Shown: positions 35,662 to 46,500, counted from the stretch's first letter. The stretch is DNA of 64,000 bases from JBHGBM01 sp041946965 (GCA_041946965.1 JBHGBM010000001.1:1-64000), one strand, 5' to 3'. Made by a program: numbers and translations. Notes: generated by a model not told the origin, from the sequence alone.

Positions 35662-36936
35662 GTGCACGATCTCGCGTTCTTTCGCGCGAACTTCGGCCAG
35701 GTTGTCGAGCGCCTCTCCGCACGCGGCAACGTCCCCAACCTGGACCTGTTCCGTGAACTCGACCTGCGCCGCCGCGCCGCCATCGCCGAGTCCGAACAAC
35801 TGAAAGCCCGGCGCAACGCCGAAAGCGCCGAAATCGCCAGGCTGCGCAAGGCCGGCCAGGACACCACCGAACGCCAGCAGCAGGTCCGCGAAATCGCGAA
35901 GCGCGCAGCCGAGCTCGACGAGCAGGTCAAAGCCCTTGACGACCAGTTCCGGGAACTCCTCGCCGGCATCCCCAACCTGCCCCACGAATCCGTGCCCGCC
36001 GGCCGCGACTCCAGCGAGAACCTCGAAGTCCGCCGCTTCGGCCGGCCGCGCGAGTTCGATTTCGAGCCCAAGGCCCACTGGGACCTCGGCCCCGAGCTCG
36101 GCATCCTCGACCTCGAACGCGCCGCCAAGCTCACCGGCGCCCGCTTCGCCGTCTATTGGGAAATGGGCGCCCGGCTCGAACGCGCGCTCATCAACTTCAT
36201 GCTCGACGTGCACACGCGCGAGCACGGCTATACAGAGGTGCTCCCGCCCTTCATGGTTAACTCCGCCAGCCTCTTCGGCACCGGCCAGTTGCCCAAGTTC
36301 GCCGAGGACCTCTTCAAGCTGGAGGGCACGGATTTTTGGCTCATACCCACCGCCGAAGTCCCGGTCACCAACCTCTACCGCGACGAAGTGCTCGACCCCG
36401 CACGTCTGCCCGTGAACCTCTGCGCTTACACGCCCTGCTTCCGCAGCGAAGCGGGCTCCTACGGGCGCGACGTGCGCGGCATCATCCGCCAGCACCAGTT
36501 CCAGAAAGTGGAGCTGGTGAAATTCGTACACCCCGAGCAGAGCTACCAGGAGCTGGAAAGACTCACCGGCGACGCCGAGGACATCCTGCGCCGCCTCGGC
36601 CTGCCCTTCCGCACCGTGGTCCTATGCACCGGCGACATGGGCTTCTCCTCCGCTAAGACCTACGACATCGAAGTCTGGCTCCCCGGCCAGAACGGGTACA
36701 AGGAGATCTCCTCCTGCTCGAACTTCGAAGCCTTCCAAGCGCGTCGCGCCGGCATCCGCTACCGCAATCAAAAGGGTAAGCCGGAGTACGTGCACACGCT
36801 CAACGGAAGCGGCCTCGCGGTCGGCCGCACCTGGGTCGCCGTCGTGGAGAACTACCAGCAAAAGGACGGCAGCGTGATTGTCCCCGAAGCGCTCCGCCCC
36901 TACATGAACGCCGAAGTGATCCGGCCGCGCGCTTAG
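35662..36936 (+). CDS. serS: Seryl-tRNA synthetase
   Basis: The product is 424 residues. It charges tRNA-Ser (and tRNA-Sec where present) with serine. The N-terminal long coiled-coil arm (about 25-100, Arg/Glu/Gln-rich) precedes the class II catalytic core: motif 2 in PCFRSEAGSYGRDVRGIIRQ HQF region and motif 3 in NGSGLAVGRTWVAVVENY. LIPTAEVPVTNLYRDEVL is typical. It begins with GTG at 35662 after AAGGGA; a TAGCAT ends six bases before it. The last four bases overlap the convergent aminotransferase. Confidence 0.97.
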   Translation: MHDLAFFRANFGQVVERLSARGNVPNLDLFRELDLRRRAAIAESEQLKARRNAESAEIARLRKAGQDTTERQQQVREIAKRAAELDEQVKALDDQFRELLAGIPNLPHESVPAGRDSSENLEVRRFGRPREFDFEPKAHWDLGPELGILDLERAAKLTGARFAVYWEMGARLERALINFMLDVHTREHGYTEVLPPFMVNSASLFGTGQLPKFAEDLFKLEGTDFWLIPTAEVPVTNLYRDEVLDPARLPVNLCAYTPCFRSEAGSYGRDVRGIIRQHQFQKVELVKFVHPEQSYQELERLTGDAEDILRRLGLPFRTVVLCTGDMGFSSAKTYDIEVWLPGQNGYKEISSCSNFEAFQARRAGIRYRNQKGKPEYVHTLNGSGLAVGRTWVAVVENYQQKDGSVIVPEALRPYMNAEVIRPRA

Positions 36937-38060
36937 CCCCGATACCCCTCCGCGCACAGCGCCGCCTTGAGCGCTGTGAGAATGATCTGCACATTCTCCT
37001 CGCTGGAGCCGTACCCCATCAACCCGATGCGGAACACCTTCCCCGCCAGCGGTCCGAACCCGCCGGCGATCTCGATCCCGTGCTCGTTCAGCAGCCGGGC
37101 CCGCACCTTCGCGTCGTCGATGCCCTCCGGCACCAGCGGCGTGTTCAGGGTCCACAGCCGGTTGGCCGCCGGAACGTGCATCTTCAGCCCCATCGCCTCG
37201 ATGCCCGCCACGAACGCCAGGTGATTCCGCCGGTGCCGCTCCCAACGGTTCTCCATGCCTTCCGCCTGCACCTCCGCCAGCGACTCCCGCAGCGCGTAGA
37301 ACAGCGTCGACGAGGCCGTGTGGTGGTACTTGCGCCCGGTGGAATAGCCGTCGATCAGTTGCAGGTCGAGATACCAGGTGTGTACCGGGGATTTGCGCTG
37401 GCGCAGCCGCTCCAGCGCGCGCTCGCTGAGCGTCATCGGAGCCAGCCCCGGGGGACACCCCAACCCCTTCTGCGTGCAACTGTAGGCGATGTCGATCCCG
37501 TTCTCGTCCACCTTCACCGGCATGCCGCCGAGCGAGGTCACGCAATCCGTGATCACCAGCGCGTCAACCTCGTGCGCCGCCTCGCAGATCGCCTTGCCCT
37601 CCTGATAGGCGCCCGAGGAGGTCTCCGCCTGCACGTACGCCACCATGCGCGGCTGCTCCCTGCGGATGATGGCGCGGGCTTCGTCGTCCTCGAACACCAC
37701 GCCCCAGGGCTTTTCCGCGCGCACCACTTCGGCGCCCTGCCGCCGCGCCATCTCGACGATGCGCTCGCAGAAGTACCCGTTCACGAAAACCAGGAACTTC
37801 TCGCCCGGCTCGGCGAAGTTCGCCACCGCGGCCTCCATCCCGGAACTGCCGGTGCCGGACACCGCGATATTGAAATGGTTGGAAGTGGAAAACACCGGCC
37901 CGAGGAGTTCGCGAACCTCCTCGAACACCTGGAACATGAACGGGTCCAGGTGCCCGACCACCGGTTGCGCCAAAGCGCGGTAAACCCGCGGCGAAACCAT
38001 GCTCGGTCCCGGCCCCAGCAGCAAGCGCTTGGGCGGATTCAGCGGAGAATAATCGGCCAT
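36933..38060 (-). CDS. Class V PLP-dependent aminotransferase, alanine-glyoxylate/serine-glyoxylate type
   Basis: The product is 375 residues. The family motif KRLLLGPGPSMVSPRVYRAL opens the protein, AVSGTGSSGMEAAVANF follows, and the PLP-binding lysine is Lys198 in SCTQKGLGCPPG. ITDCVTSLGGMPV supplies the PLP-ring Asp. Enzymes of this group transfer amino groups from alanine or serine to glyoxylate. A TACACT ends eight bases before the ATG without a Shine-Dalgarno. Confidence 0.93.
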   Translation of the reverse strand: MADYSPLNPPKRLLLGPGPSMVSPRVYRALAQPVVGHLDPFMFQVFEEVRELLGPVFSTSNHFNIAVSGTGSSGMEAAVANFAEPGEKFLVFVNGYFCERIVEMARRQGAEVVRAEKPWGVVFEDDEARAIIRREQPRMVAYVQAETSSGAYQEGKAICEAAHEVDALVITDCVTSLGGMPVKVDENGIDIAYSCTQKGLGCPPGLAPMTLSERALERLRQRKSPVHTWYLDLQLIDGYSTGRKYHHTASSTLFYALRESLAEVQAEGMENRWERHRRNHLAFVAGIEAMGLKMHVPAANRLWTLNTPLVPEGIDDAKVRARLLNEHGIEIAGGFGPLAGKVFRIGLMGYGSSEENVQIILTALKAALCAEGYRG

Positions 38061-38135
38061 AGATCTTCAGTGTACATGATGGAAGGATCCGAGCCGAGCG
38101 GCCGCCATCGGAAACAGACGGCGTTCCGGGCTACT

Positions 38136-38511
38136 CTACTGGAAGTTCTCGATCATCATCAGGTCGGCGCCGAAGCTGACGCTCTTGCTGAACAGGATGG
38201 TCTTTCGATCTGGAGACACGCATGCCCTCACGCGGGATAGGCTGATCGAGCGTCTTGCCGGCGATGTACTCCATTACGATGAAGCCGGCGCCGTCCTCCG
38301 GCGCGATGTCATGCGCCATGATGATGTTGGGGCGGCTCAGCGCGCTGGCTGCCTTGGCCTCTTGCACGAGCCGCACCTTGCGCTTCGCATCGGCCGCTCT
38401 TTCCGGCGGCAGGACCTTGATGGCCACAAACCGGTCCAGGTGGGTGTCGCGGGCTTTGTACACCACGCCCATCCCGCCTTCCCCGTTCGGGCCGGGGCAA
38501 CTTCGCACCCC
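38136..38511 (-). pseudogene. Internally deleted serine/threonine kinase-beta-propeller gene
   Basis: The 5' part encodes the kinase N-lobe: GEGGMGVVYKARD glycine loop, VAIKVL lysine and EYIAGKTLDQPIPREG. The HRD and DFG motifs are absent. After a frameshift at about GMR the other frame gives SPDRKTILFSKSVSFGADLM and then MIENFQ-stop, the typical last strand of TolB/WD40-like propellers attached to Acidobacteria kinases. So one large gene has lost its C-lobe and most of the propeller, and also its first codons next to the receptor stop. Not functional. Confidence 0.7.
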
Positions 38512-41500
38512 CTACCACAGCACCTTCAAACCGAACTGAATCTGCCGCGGTGCGTTGGACTGCCCGCTCACGATGCCGAACGAGCTGGACGTCACGCTGG
38601 TGTTGGGACCGCTGAAGCGCGGGTGGTTCCAGGCGTTCAATGCATCCGCGCGGAATTGCACCCGCAAACGCTCCACCGGGTGAAAATCCTTCGAGAGCCC
38701 GAGGTCCCAGTTCGCAACCGTGTCGTTGCGCAGGTCGGAGGATCGCGGTCCCATCGTGCCGATCGTGAACGGATCGGGCTGGCTGAATGCCTTGGTGTCG
38801 AACCATCGCGCCAGCCGGTCCTGCGGCCGTCCTTCCAGCCGGGCGCTGTAGCCCTTCGAGTTCGCGTAAGACCCGTTGTTGAAACAGCGGCAGACGTTGT
38901 TCGCGCTTATGCCGAAGGCGCCGCCGCTCTGGTAGTTGGTGATGCCGTCGATCATCCAGCCGCCCACCAGCGTGTCCAGCAGGCGCGGCAGATCTTTGCC
39001 GAACCGGCGATTTCGTCCGAACGGCAGTTCGTACACGTAGTTAATGATGAAACGGTGCGGCACGTCGAGGTCGGTGATCGAGCGGTTCAGCTTGATCCGG
39101 TACACATCCGCGAACCCGCCCTCACCCGAATCGATGCTCTTCGACCACGTGTAGGAACCTTCGAATTGAAGCCCCATGGTGAGGCGCTTCTTCAGCGTGA
39201 CTTGCAGGGCGTGATACGTGGATGACGATCCGCTGGAGAAAATCGGCTCCACGTTGGTGAATTGCGGATAGGGGCGCAAGAGCTGGTTGCGAGCCACCGT
39301 GCGCGTCCCGAAGAAACCCGGACCACCCGCCACGTAGAACGGGTTCGCCACCGTGTCCAGCAACCGGTTGCCCAGCGACATCTGGTCGAGCGGCATCTGG
39401 TTGAAGGAGGTGCCCTCGCCGCCGCGCGAAAGTTGCAGCCCGCGCGTGCCGACGTACGCCGTTTCCAGCATCAGCGCGCCGGGCAGTTCCTGCTGGATCG
39501 TAAAGTTCCACTGCATGGACCATGGCGTCACGGTGTCTTGATAGGGCGCCTGGATGGGGCCGCCCACCCCGGTGAGCAGGCCGGCCGAGGCTCCCGGCGG
39601 CGGCTGGAAGCCCGAGGGATACGGATTGCGCAACAGGTTCAGCGGCGTGAGGCCGCCGTCCCCCGAGGTCTGCCACGTGTTCTCCACGCGGAAGCCGTAC
39701 GGCCCCACCGTGCCGATCGCCTCCTGCGGCGACAATCCGAACAGGTGGCCGTACCCCATGCGGATGACCGTCTTCTGAGTGACTTGGTACGCCAGGCCCA
39801 GCCGCGGCCCCCAGTTGTTCCGGTCCGGTATGTACTGGTAGCGCGGGTGGCCGTCCACGCCGACAAATTGCAGGCCCCCCGTCAAGCCTGGAAACTTCGA
39901 GGCGAGCGGCGATGCCACGTACGGATCGAACCAGTTGAACCGGTTGTAGCGCTCGGTGCGCGGCGTGTCGTAGTCGTAGCGCAGGCCCAGGTTCAGCGTC
40001 AGCTTGCGCGAGATGCGCCAGTCGTCCTGGAAGTACCCCGCGTAATAGATGCTCTGCGCCGCGACGTTTTTCCAGGATTGATACAGGTTGCCGCTGGAGC
40101 CCGCGCCGAGCAGCATCGAGGCCAGCCCGTTGCCCGCTGTCGCGCTCGCCACCGTCGGGTTGGGCCCCTGGGTGAACGACTGGCTGAAGCTGAAGCTGGC
40201 CGAATCGCGCGCCTCCCACACGTTCACCCGCACCAGCCGGCCTTCGAACCCGTACTTGATCGTGTGGCCGCCCTTGATCTGGCTGATGCTCCCCAGCAGC
40301 GTCCCGGTGTTGAACCCGCTGCGCCGATGGTCGTTGCCGCCCAGGCTTCTGAAACCGGAACCCGGGTTGATGGCCGGGAACATCAGGCGGTCGGCGGCCA
40401 TGTCGATCGACCGCGGCAGTCCAAGCTGCGACGGCGCGAATCCCAAACCCTGGTTGTTGTAAACGAACAGGGTCCGCGCAAACCCCGCCCGCACGTTGAG
40501 GATCACGGTCGGCGTGAAGGTCTGGGAATAGTCCAGAACCGCGTTGTGCATGTGGTTCTCGGTGATGACGCGGCCTTGGGCAACGGCGATCTGGTCGGGA
40601 AAGAACTGCGCCGGGGCGTTCTCGTTGGTGCGGTTCGAATACCGGCCGAACATCCGCCGGCTGCTGCTGAAATTGTGATCCAGCCGGATATCGAACTGGT
40701 CCACGTTCAGCGCGTTGGCGCCGGTCTTGTAAAAGTTGTTCGCATGCGTGACCGGATTGCCCGGCGTGTTCGCGTCGGGAAAATACTTCATGATGTTGAC
40801 GGCCACCGGATCGTGCATCTGCACCGGGATCACGTTCCCGGGGAACGGATCGCGCACGTATCCCGAGCCGCTCTGCCGCGTGGTGAAAGGATTATAGATC
40901 AGAATCCGCTGGCCGTTGGCGGCCAGAGTGTTAGTGAAATCGCCCGCGCGCTCGAGCGGCGTGGGGACGGTGAACGTGGTAGTGGAAGCGTTGCGCTCGC
41001 GCAGGCCGGCATAGTCGAACAGAAAGAACGTCTTGTCCTTGCGGATGGGCCCGGAGATGTCGCCGCCGAACTGGTTGCGCCGGAAACTGGTCAGAGGCAC
41101 TCCGTTCCGGTTCGAAAAGAAGTTATTGGCGTCGAATTCGGAGTTGCGCAGAAATTCGATGGCGGAGAAATGCAGATCGTTCGCGCCCGAGCGGTAGACC
41201 ACGTTCAAGATCGATCCCTGGCTGCGCCCGAATTCCGCCGGCGGGTTTGCGCCCATCACCTTGAACTCCGCGATCGATTCCACCGAAGGGAACACGGAGA
41301 CGCCGCCGGCTCCGTTCACCGTCGGGTGGGAGGCCGCCACGCCGTCCACCATGGTGTCCAGCATGCGCACTCGCGCCCCGTTCACCGAGTACCGCATGTC
41401 GTCGTAGTTGATGCTCACCGAGCCCGAAACGCCGGGCGTGAGGAACACCAGCGCATAGGGATTGCGCGTGTTCAGGGGCAGGTTGACGATCTCGCGGTTC

Positions 41501-41904
41501 TCCACCACCTTGCCGACCGACGAGCTGGTGCTTTCCAGCAGCGGCGCTTCGCCGGTGACCGTAATGGAATCCGTGATTTCCCCCACCTGAAGGCCGACAT
41601 TGATCGTAATATCCTGGTTTACCTGCACCTCGAAGACTTCGCGGGAGTACTTGCGGAACCCACGGGCCTCCACCGTCAGGGTGTACCTGCCGGGGGGCAG
41701 ATTCGTGAGCACGTACCGCCCCGCGCCATCGGTCGTCGCCGTTTGGCGGATGTTCCGGTCCACGTCCGTCGCCACGACTTCCGCCGCGCCAATCGCAGCC
41801 TGCGTCGGATCGGTTACCACGCCCCGTATCGAAGCGGTGTAGGTCTGGGACAGCAGCGGCAGCAGTCCACAGACAGACAGGAGTGCGAGAGTCCCTTTAG
41901 CCAT
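38512..41904 (-). CDS. Oar-like TonB-dependent receptor
   Basis: The product is 1130 residues. Signal peptide (MAKGTLALLSVCGLLPLLSQ), carboxypeptidase-regulatory domain (SIRGVVTDPTQAAIGAAEVV), plug domain (VDGVAASHPTVNGAGGVSVFP, ESIAEFKVMGANPPAEFGRS) and a barrel ending FGLKVLW. A cysteine pair CRCF occurs in an extracellular loop near residue 1016. A TATAAT (41917-41912) ends seven bases before the ATG, with no ribosome binding site. Ligand unknown; no glycan enzyme genes are directly linked. Confidence 0.9.
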   Translation of the reverse strand: MAKGTLALLSVCGLLPLLSQTYTASIRGVVTDPTQAAIGAAEVVATDVDRNIRQTATTDGAGRYVLTNLPPGRYTLTVEARGFRKYSREVFEVQVNQDITINVGLQVGEITDSITVTGEAPLLESTSSSVGKVVENREIVNLPLNTRNPYALVFLTPGVSGSVSINYDDMRYSVNGARVRMLDTMVDGVAASHPTVNGAGGVSVFPSVESIAEFKVMGANPPAEFGRSQGSILNVVYRSGANDLHFSAIEFLRNSEFDANNFFSNRNGVPLTSFRRNQFGGDISGPIRKDKTFFLFDYAGLRERNASTTTFTVPTPLERAGDFTNTLAANGQRILIYNPFTTRQSGSGYVRDPFPGNVIPVQMHDPVAVNIMKYFPDANTPGNPVTHANNFYKTGANALNVDQFDIRLDHNFSSSRRMFGRYSNRTNENAPAQFFPDQIAVAQGRVITENHMHNAVLDYSQTFTPTVILNVRAGFARTLFVYNNQGLGFAPSQLGLPRSIDMAADRLMFPAINPGSGFRSLGGNDHRRSGFNTGTLLGSISQIKGGHTIKYGFEGRLVRVNVWEARDSASFSFSQSFTQGPNPTVASATAGNGLASMLLGAGSSGNLYQSWKNVAAQSIYYAGYFQDDWRISRKLTLNLGLRYDYDTPRTERYNRFNWFDPYVASPLASKFPGLTGGLQFVGVDGHPRYQYIPDRNNWGPRLGLAYQVTQKTVIRMGYGHLFGLSPQEAIGTVGPYGFRVENTWQTSGDGGLTPLNLLRNPYPSGFQPPPGASAGLLTGVGGPIQAPYQDTVTPWSMQWNFTIQQELPGALMLETAYVGTRGLQLSRGGEGTSFNQMPLDQMSLGNRLLDTVANPFYVAGGPGFFGTRTVARNQLLRPYPQFTNVEPIFSSGSSSTYHALQVTLKKRLTMGLQFEGSYTWSKSIDSGEGGFADVYRIKLNRSITDLDVPHRFIINYVYELPFGRNRRFGKDLPRLLDTLVGGWMIDGITNYQSGGAFGISANNVCRCFNNGSYANSKGYSARLEGRPQDRLARWFDTKAFSQPDPFTIGTMGPRSSDLRNDTVANWDLGLSKDFHPVERLRVQFRADALNAWNHPRFSGPNTSVTSSSFGIVSGQSNAPRQIQFGLKVLW

Positions 41905-41911
41905 GCAGCAG

Positions 41912-41917
41912 ATTATA
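41912..41917 (-). promoter_or_regulatory. Perfect -10 element seven bases before a TonB receptor start codon
   Basis: On the minus strand TATAAT is followed by seven bases and then ATG at 41904. Transcription from it would start at the ATG itself, making the mRNA leaderless. The -35 region is weak. Confidence 0.45.
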
Positions 41918-41949
41918 CGCTACCGGTGGGCTCTCGTGTAGCTTCTGAT

Positions 41950-42426
41950 CTACTTCACAATCGCCACCCTGTCAAACGGCCTCACCCCTTCCAGCGAAAC
42001 CGTCACGTTGCTCACCGATTCGGGAACCACGTACTTCGCCCATACCTCAATCGTCTGCTTCGGCCGGATCACGATGTACTGGTTCGGTTGTCCGTTGCGC
42101 GACGCGACCGGCCGTCCATCGCTGTCCCGGGCGACCTCGAACTTGATCCGCTTCACTTCATCCAGTAGGCAGCTTTCCGACGAGAGCCGGTACGGGTCGA
42201 TCCATCCCGTCCGTGCGCCGGTCAACCGCCTGGCCTCGTGGCTCTCGTTGCGATAACGCCAGCGCACCGTCACTACCGTCGGCGAGTCGCGTTTCACTTC
42301 CAATAATTCGACTTTCACTCCGGTTTCATGCTCCGCCGAAGCCAGAACCGGGGTCGCCTCGTGCACCTGGAACGCTAAAGCGGGAACCACGGCGGACAAA
42401 ACCCAGGCTGCCCACACTATGCCCAT
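41950..42426 (-). CDS. Small exported protein of unknown function
   Basis: The product is 158 residues with a signal peptide (MGIVWAAWVLSAVVPALA). AGGAGG precedes the ATG by four bases. The mature part looks like one beta-sandwich domain (KVELLEVKRDSPTVVTVRWR, YIVIRPKQTIEVWAKYVVP, NVTVSLEG), reminiscent of periplasmic Ig-like or DUF4352-like folds. No enzyme motifs are seen. It lies 45 bases upstream of the receptor gene on the same strand, so the two may be related in use. Confidence 0.7.
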   Translation of the reverse strand: MGIVWAAWVLSAVVPALAFQVHEATPVLASAEHETGVKVELLEVKRDSPTVVTVRWRYRNESHEARRLTGARTGWIDPYRLSSESCLLDEVKRIKFEVARDSDGRPVASRNGQPNQYIVIRPKQTIEVWAKYVVPESVSNVTVSLEGVRPFDRVAIVK

Positions 42427-42593
42427 ACACCCTCCTGACTGAGAGCATGCTACTACGGGCGGCCCCTGAAGTTGCGTGCGCTACAAGCCTTTTCACAAAA
42501 TGCACGGGCCGCTGTGGTGGATGCCTCACATCGCCGGCCGCCATCGCCGCGTGTTCCTGGCTGTTGACCGCCCGCGGCGCGATACTGGAACTT

Positions 42594-43466
42594 ATGCCCT
42601 ACCTCGCCCTGCCGCGCCGGCGGTTCCTCCGCACCGCGCTTTTGGGCGGAGCCGCCTCCGCCATATCCCTGCCGGCTGCGGACTCCGCAACCGCCCGTTG
42701 GGCGCTGTTCTCCGACACCCACGTGCCCGGCGATCCGAACATGATCGCCCGCGGTTTCCGGCCGCACGAGAATGCCCGCCGCGCCGTGCAGGAGGCGCTG
42801 AAGATCTCGCCCGATGGCGCCGCCATCTGCGGCGATCTCGCCCGGACCTCGGGGCTTCTCGAAGACTACCAAGCCCTCCGGCAGATCCTCCAGCCGCTTT
42901 CCCGCGTGGCGCCCGTCGCCATGGCCATGGGCAATCACGACGACCGCGACACTTTCCTTAAGGTCTTCGCGGACCATCCTGGAGAATCCGCCGGCGTGGC
43001 CAAGAAACATGTCCTGATCCTCCAGACCGCCGGCGTCCGGTTCATTCTCCTCGATTCGCTGCTCTTCGTGAACAAGACCCCCGGCCTGCTCGGCGTCGCG
43101 CAGCGCACCTGGCTGCAAAAGTACCTGCAAAACGGCGGCAATAGCCCCGTGCTGCTGTTCCTGCATCACACCCTGGCCGATAACGACAGCGCGCTGCTGG
43201 ACGCCGGCCGCTTCCTGGACCTCATCCAGCCGTTCCGCCAGGTCAAAGCTGTGTTCTACGGCCACTCGCACCGTCTAAGCTTCGATCAATCCGGCGGAAT
43301 CCACCTGGTCAATCTGCCGGCCACGGGATACAACTTTGGCGACCCTCAACCGGTCGGCTGGATGGAAGCGAAGGTGAGCCGGCAGGGCGCCGGCCTGACG
43401 CTGCACGCCGTCGCCGGGCACACGGCGGACGACGGCAAGACCACGTTCCTGCGCTGGCGCTCGTAG
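42594..43466 (+). CDS. Exported calcineurin-like metallophosphoesterase
   Basis: The product is 290 residues with a twin-arginine signal (PRRRFLRTALLGGAASAI). The metal ligands of the family are in order: SDTH (Asp41, His43), GDLAR (Asp81), GNHDDR (Asn114, His115), FLHH (His191) and GHSHR (His224, His226). Such enzymes hydrolyse phosphomono- or diesters; substrate unknown. It ends 48 bases before the next receptor gene, whose own promoter lies in the gap. The 167 bases upstream (42427-42593) hold no clear gene. Confidence 0.9.
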   Translation: MPYLALPRRRFLRTALLGGAASAISLPAADSATARWALFSDTHVPGDPNMIARGFRPHENARRAVQEALKISPDGAAICGDLARTSGLLEDYQALRQILQPLSRVAPVAMAMGNHDDRDTFLKVFADHPGESAGVAKKHVLILQTAGVRFILLDSLLFVNKTPGLLGVAQRTWLQKYLQNGGNSPVLLFLHHTLADNDSALLDAGRFLDLIQPFRQVKAVFYGHSHRLSFDQSGGIHLVNLPATGYNFGDPQPVGWMEAKVSRQGAGLTLHAVAGHTADDGKTTFLRWRS

Positions 43467-43474
43467 TTTCCGGA

Positions 43475-43494
43475 CACCGCGCGCGGTGTATACT
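43475..43494 (+). promoter_or_regulatory. Perfect 14-base palindrome abutting a -10 box
   Basis: CACCGCGCGCGGTG (43475-43488) is a perfect inverted repeat immediately followed by TATACT (43489-43494), a good -10. The TonB receptor ATG is at 43515 behind CGGAGG. A protein bound to the palindrome would occupy the promoter spacer, so this looks like an operator. The regulator is not identified. Confidence 0.5.
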
Positions 43495-43514
43495 GACATC
43501 CATCCGGAGGCCAT

Positions 43515-46500
43515 ATGGTCCGAGCTCTCGTCTTCACCGTGCTTGCTTCCTCCCTGGCCCTTGCGCAGACTTCCAGCGGGACCCTCACCGGCATCGCAAC
43601 GGATCCGTCACAGGCCCGCCTGGCAAACGTCGCTCTCAAGCTGGTCGCGGAGGAAACCGGAATCGCCCGCTCCGCGGCCACCAATGAGGCCGGTGAATAT
43701 ACCTTCCCGCTCCTGCCCTCCGGACGCTACCGCCTCGAAGCGGAAGCCGCCGGCTTCCAGCGCAGCGCCCACTCGGGCATCGTCATGGAACTCGGCCGCA
43801 CGGTGCGCCTCGATATCGTCATGAAACTCGGCGCGGTCACCGAGTCCGTGGAAGTCACCGGCGCTGCGCCGCTGCTGGAATCCGAATCGGCCACCGTCGG
43901 CCAGTTGATCGAGAACAAGACCATCGTCGATATGCCCCTGAACGGCCGCCGCGTCGGCGACCTGCTCGGCCTCATGGGCAACGGCGTCTACATCACCGGG
44001 AACATCATCCGGCCGCGCGTTTCGGTCGGTGGAGGCCGCGCCGATCAGCAGCAGTGGCTCCTCGATGGAGTGAATTCCTCCAACATCGCGCTGGAAGTGT
44101 CGCAGGCCCTGTTCAACCCTCCCGTCGAAGCGGTCCAGGAGATCCGCATCCAGCAGAGCGCCTACTCCGCCGAGTTCGGCAACTCCTCCTCGGGCGTGAT
44201 CGCCATGACCACCCGCTCCGGGACCAACAGGTACAGCGGCGGACTCTACGAAAACCTGCGGAATGACAAGCTGGACGCCCGCAACTTCTTCGCCGACACC
44301 AAACCCCCGCTGCGCTGGAACGTCTTCGGCGGCTTCATGGGCGGCCCGGTCGTCCGCAACCGCACCTTCTTCTTCACCAACGTCGAGTTCCAGCGGCAGC
44401 GCGAGGGACTGGTCCGCAACCTCACCGTTCCCACCGCGCTCCAGCGGGCCGGCAACTTTTCGGAGACCACCACTGCGGCCGGCGTACTGATCCGGATCTA
44501 CGACCCGGCCACTTACGTGGCCTCCACCCGCACCCGTACCCCGTTCCCCGGAAACGTGATCCCGTCTTCGCGTTTTGACCCCGTGGGCGCGAAGATCGTG
44601 TCCTGCTTCCCCGCCGCCAACCGTCCGGCCACCAATCTCGCGGGCGCCAACAACTTCAACCGCAACGCGGTGAACGCGCTCAATATCACCACCTGGACCA
44701 CGAAGTTCGATCACATCTTCACCGAACGCGACCGCCTCAGTGTGCGCTACGTCCTCCACGATTTCCCCACCTTCATCACGCCCGCTTACGACGAGCCCGC
44801 CGCGGATCCCAACGCCAACGATAATACGCGGCGTGCCCATTCCCTCCTGATCAACCACACCCACACCTTCACCCCCACCGTGTTGAACGACTTCCGTTTC
44901 AACTGGCAGCCGCGCCGCAACCACCCCATGACGCTCTCCATCGACCAGGGATGGCCCGCGAAACTCGGCCTGAAAGGCGTCTCCGACCGCGCCTTCCCGC
45001 GCATTGTCACCACGAATTACGCCGCCCTGGGCTCCACCTCCCAGGAGCGCGTGCAGTATCCGATCCACGACACGGATATCGTCGACACCGTTTCGAAATA
45101 CCGCGGCGCGCATTCGTTCAAGGCGGGTGGCGAAGTCCGCTTGGCGCGCAACGTGGACGACCTGAATTCGCTCATGTCCGGCCAGTTCAACTTCGCGCTT
45201 CAGCCGACCTCCAATCCCGCCGCCAGCGCCAACACCGGAAACGCCCTCGCCAGCCTTCTGCTCGGCTTCCCAAGCTCGGCCAGCGTCCTCGACTCCGACC
45301 TGCTCGACCGCCGCGCCAAGTACTTCGCCTTCTTCGCGCAGGACGACTGGAAAGTCACCCAGACCTTCAGCCTGAACGTGGGACTCCGGTGGGAAGCGCA
45401 CACCCCGAAATTCGACGTGAACGACCGCATGAACGGCTTCGATCCCGTCCCCATCAACCCGGTTTCCGGCACGCCCGGCATCGTCACCTTCGCCGGGCGC
45501 GACGGCCGAGGCAGGCAACTCTACAACGGCGATTGGAACAACTTTATGCCGAGAGTCGGATTGGCGTGGAAACTCCTCTCGAATACCGTGATCCGCGCCG
45601 GCTCGGGCGTGTTCTTCGGCGTCCCGCTGCCGGGCAGCAACAACACCAGCGCGGGCTTTTCACGGCAGGCGGCGTACACCACGCCCGATAACGGCATTAC
45701 CGCGCCCTTCTATCTGCGTGACGGCTTTCCCGGCGGCCCCACGAGCCCCGAGCTCGGCCCCGCCTATGGAGCGGTGAAGGTCGGACAGACCGCAACCACC
45801 GCCATCGAGTACGTCGAAACCCAACGCCGCCTCGGCTACACCATTCAGTGGAACCTCTCCATCCAACAGGACATGGGCCGCAATTCCGTGGTCGAGATCT
45901 CCTATCTCGGCACCGTCGGCCACAAACTGAACGGCCCCAACACCAACATCAACCAGGTGCGCCCGGAGCTGATGGGGCCGGGCAACGCACAGGCGCGGCG
46001 TCCCTTCCCGCAGTTTGGCAACATCACTACGGTCAGTCCCATGTGGGGCAACTCTTCGTACCACGGGGTGAATTTCAAATACGAGAAGCGTTTCTCGGAC
46101 GGCATCAACCTGCTGGCGAACTACACCTTCTCCAAGTTCATCGACGACGTGCCCGCCGCGCAGGAAATCGGCTCGACCCCGGGCATGCAGAACTACTACG
46201 ACCGCCGCTCTGAAAAGGCGCTCTCGGGCAACGATGTGCGCAACCGCCTCGTCTTCAGTTCCGTGTACGAAGTGCCCGCCGGCAAGGGCCGCAAGTACCT
46301 TTCCAACAGCCCGGCCGGCCTCATTCTCGGAGGCTGGAACATCGGCGCGATCCTGACGCTTCAGGCCGGCTCGCCGTTCGGCATCACCACTCAGAACAGT
46401 ACTCTGAACGCTTTCTCCGGCGGCCAGCGTGTGGATCTTCTCCGCGACCCCAACCTGCCGAAATCGCAGCGCACCGTCGAGCGCTATTTCGACACCGAAG

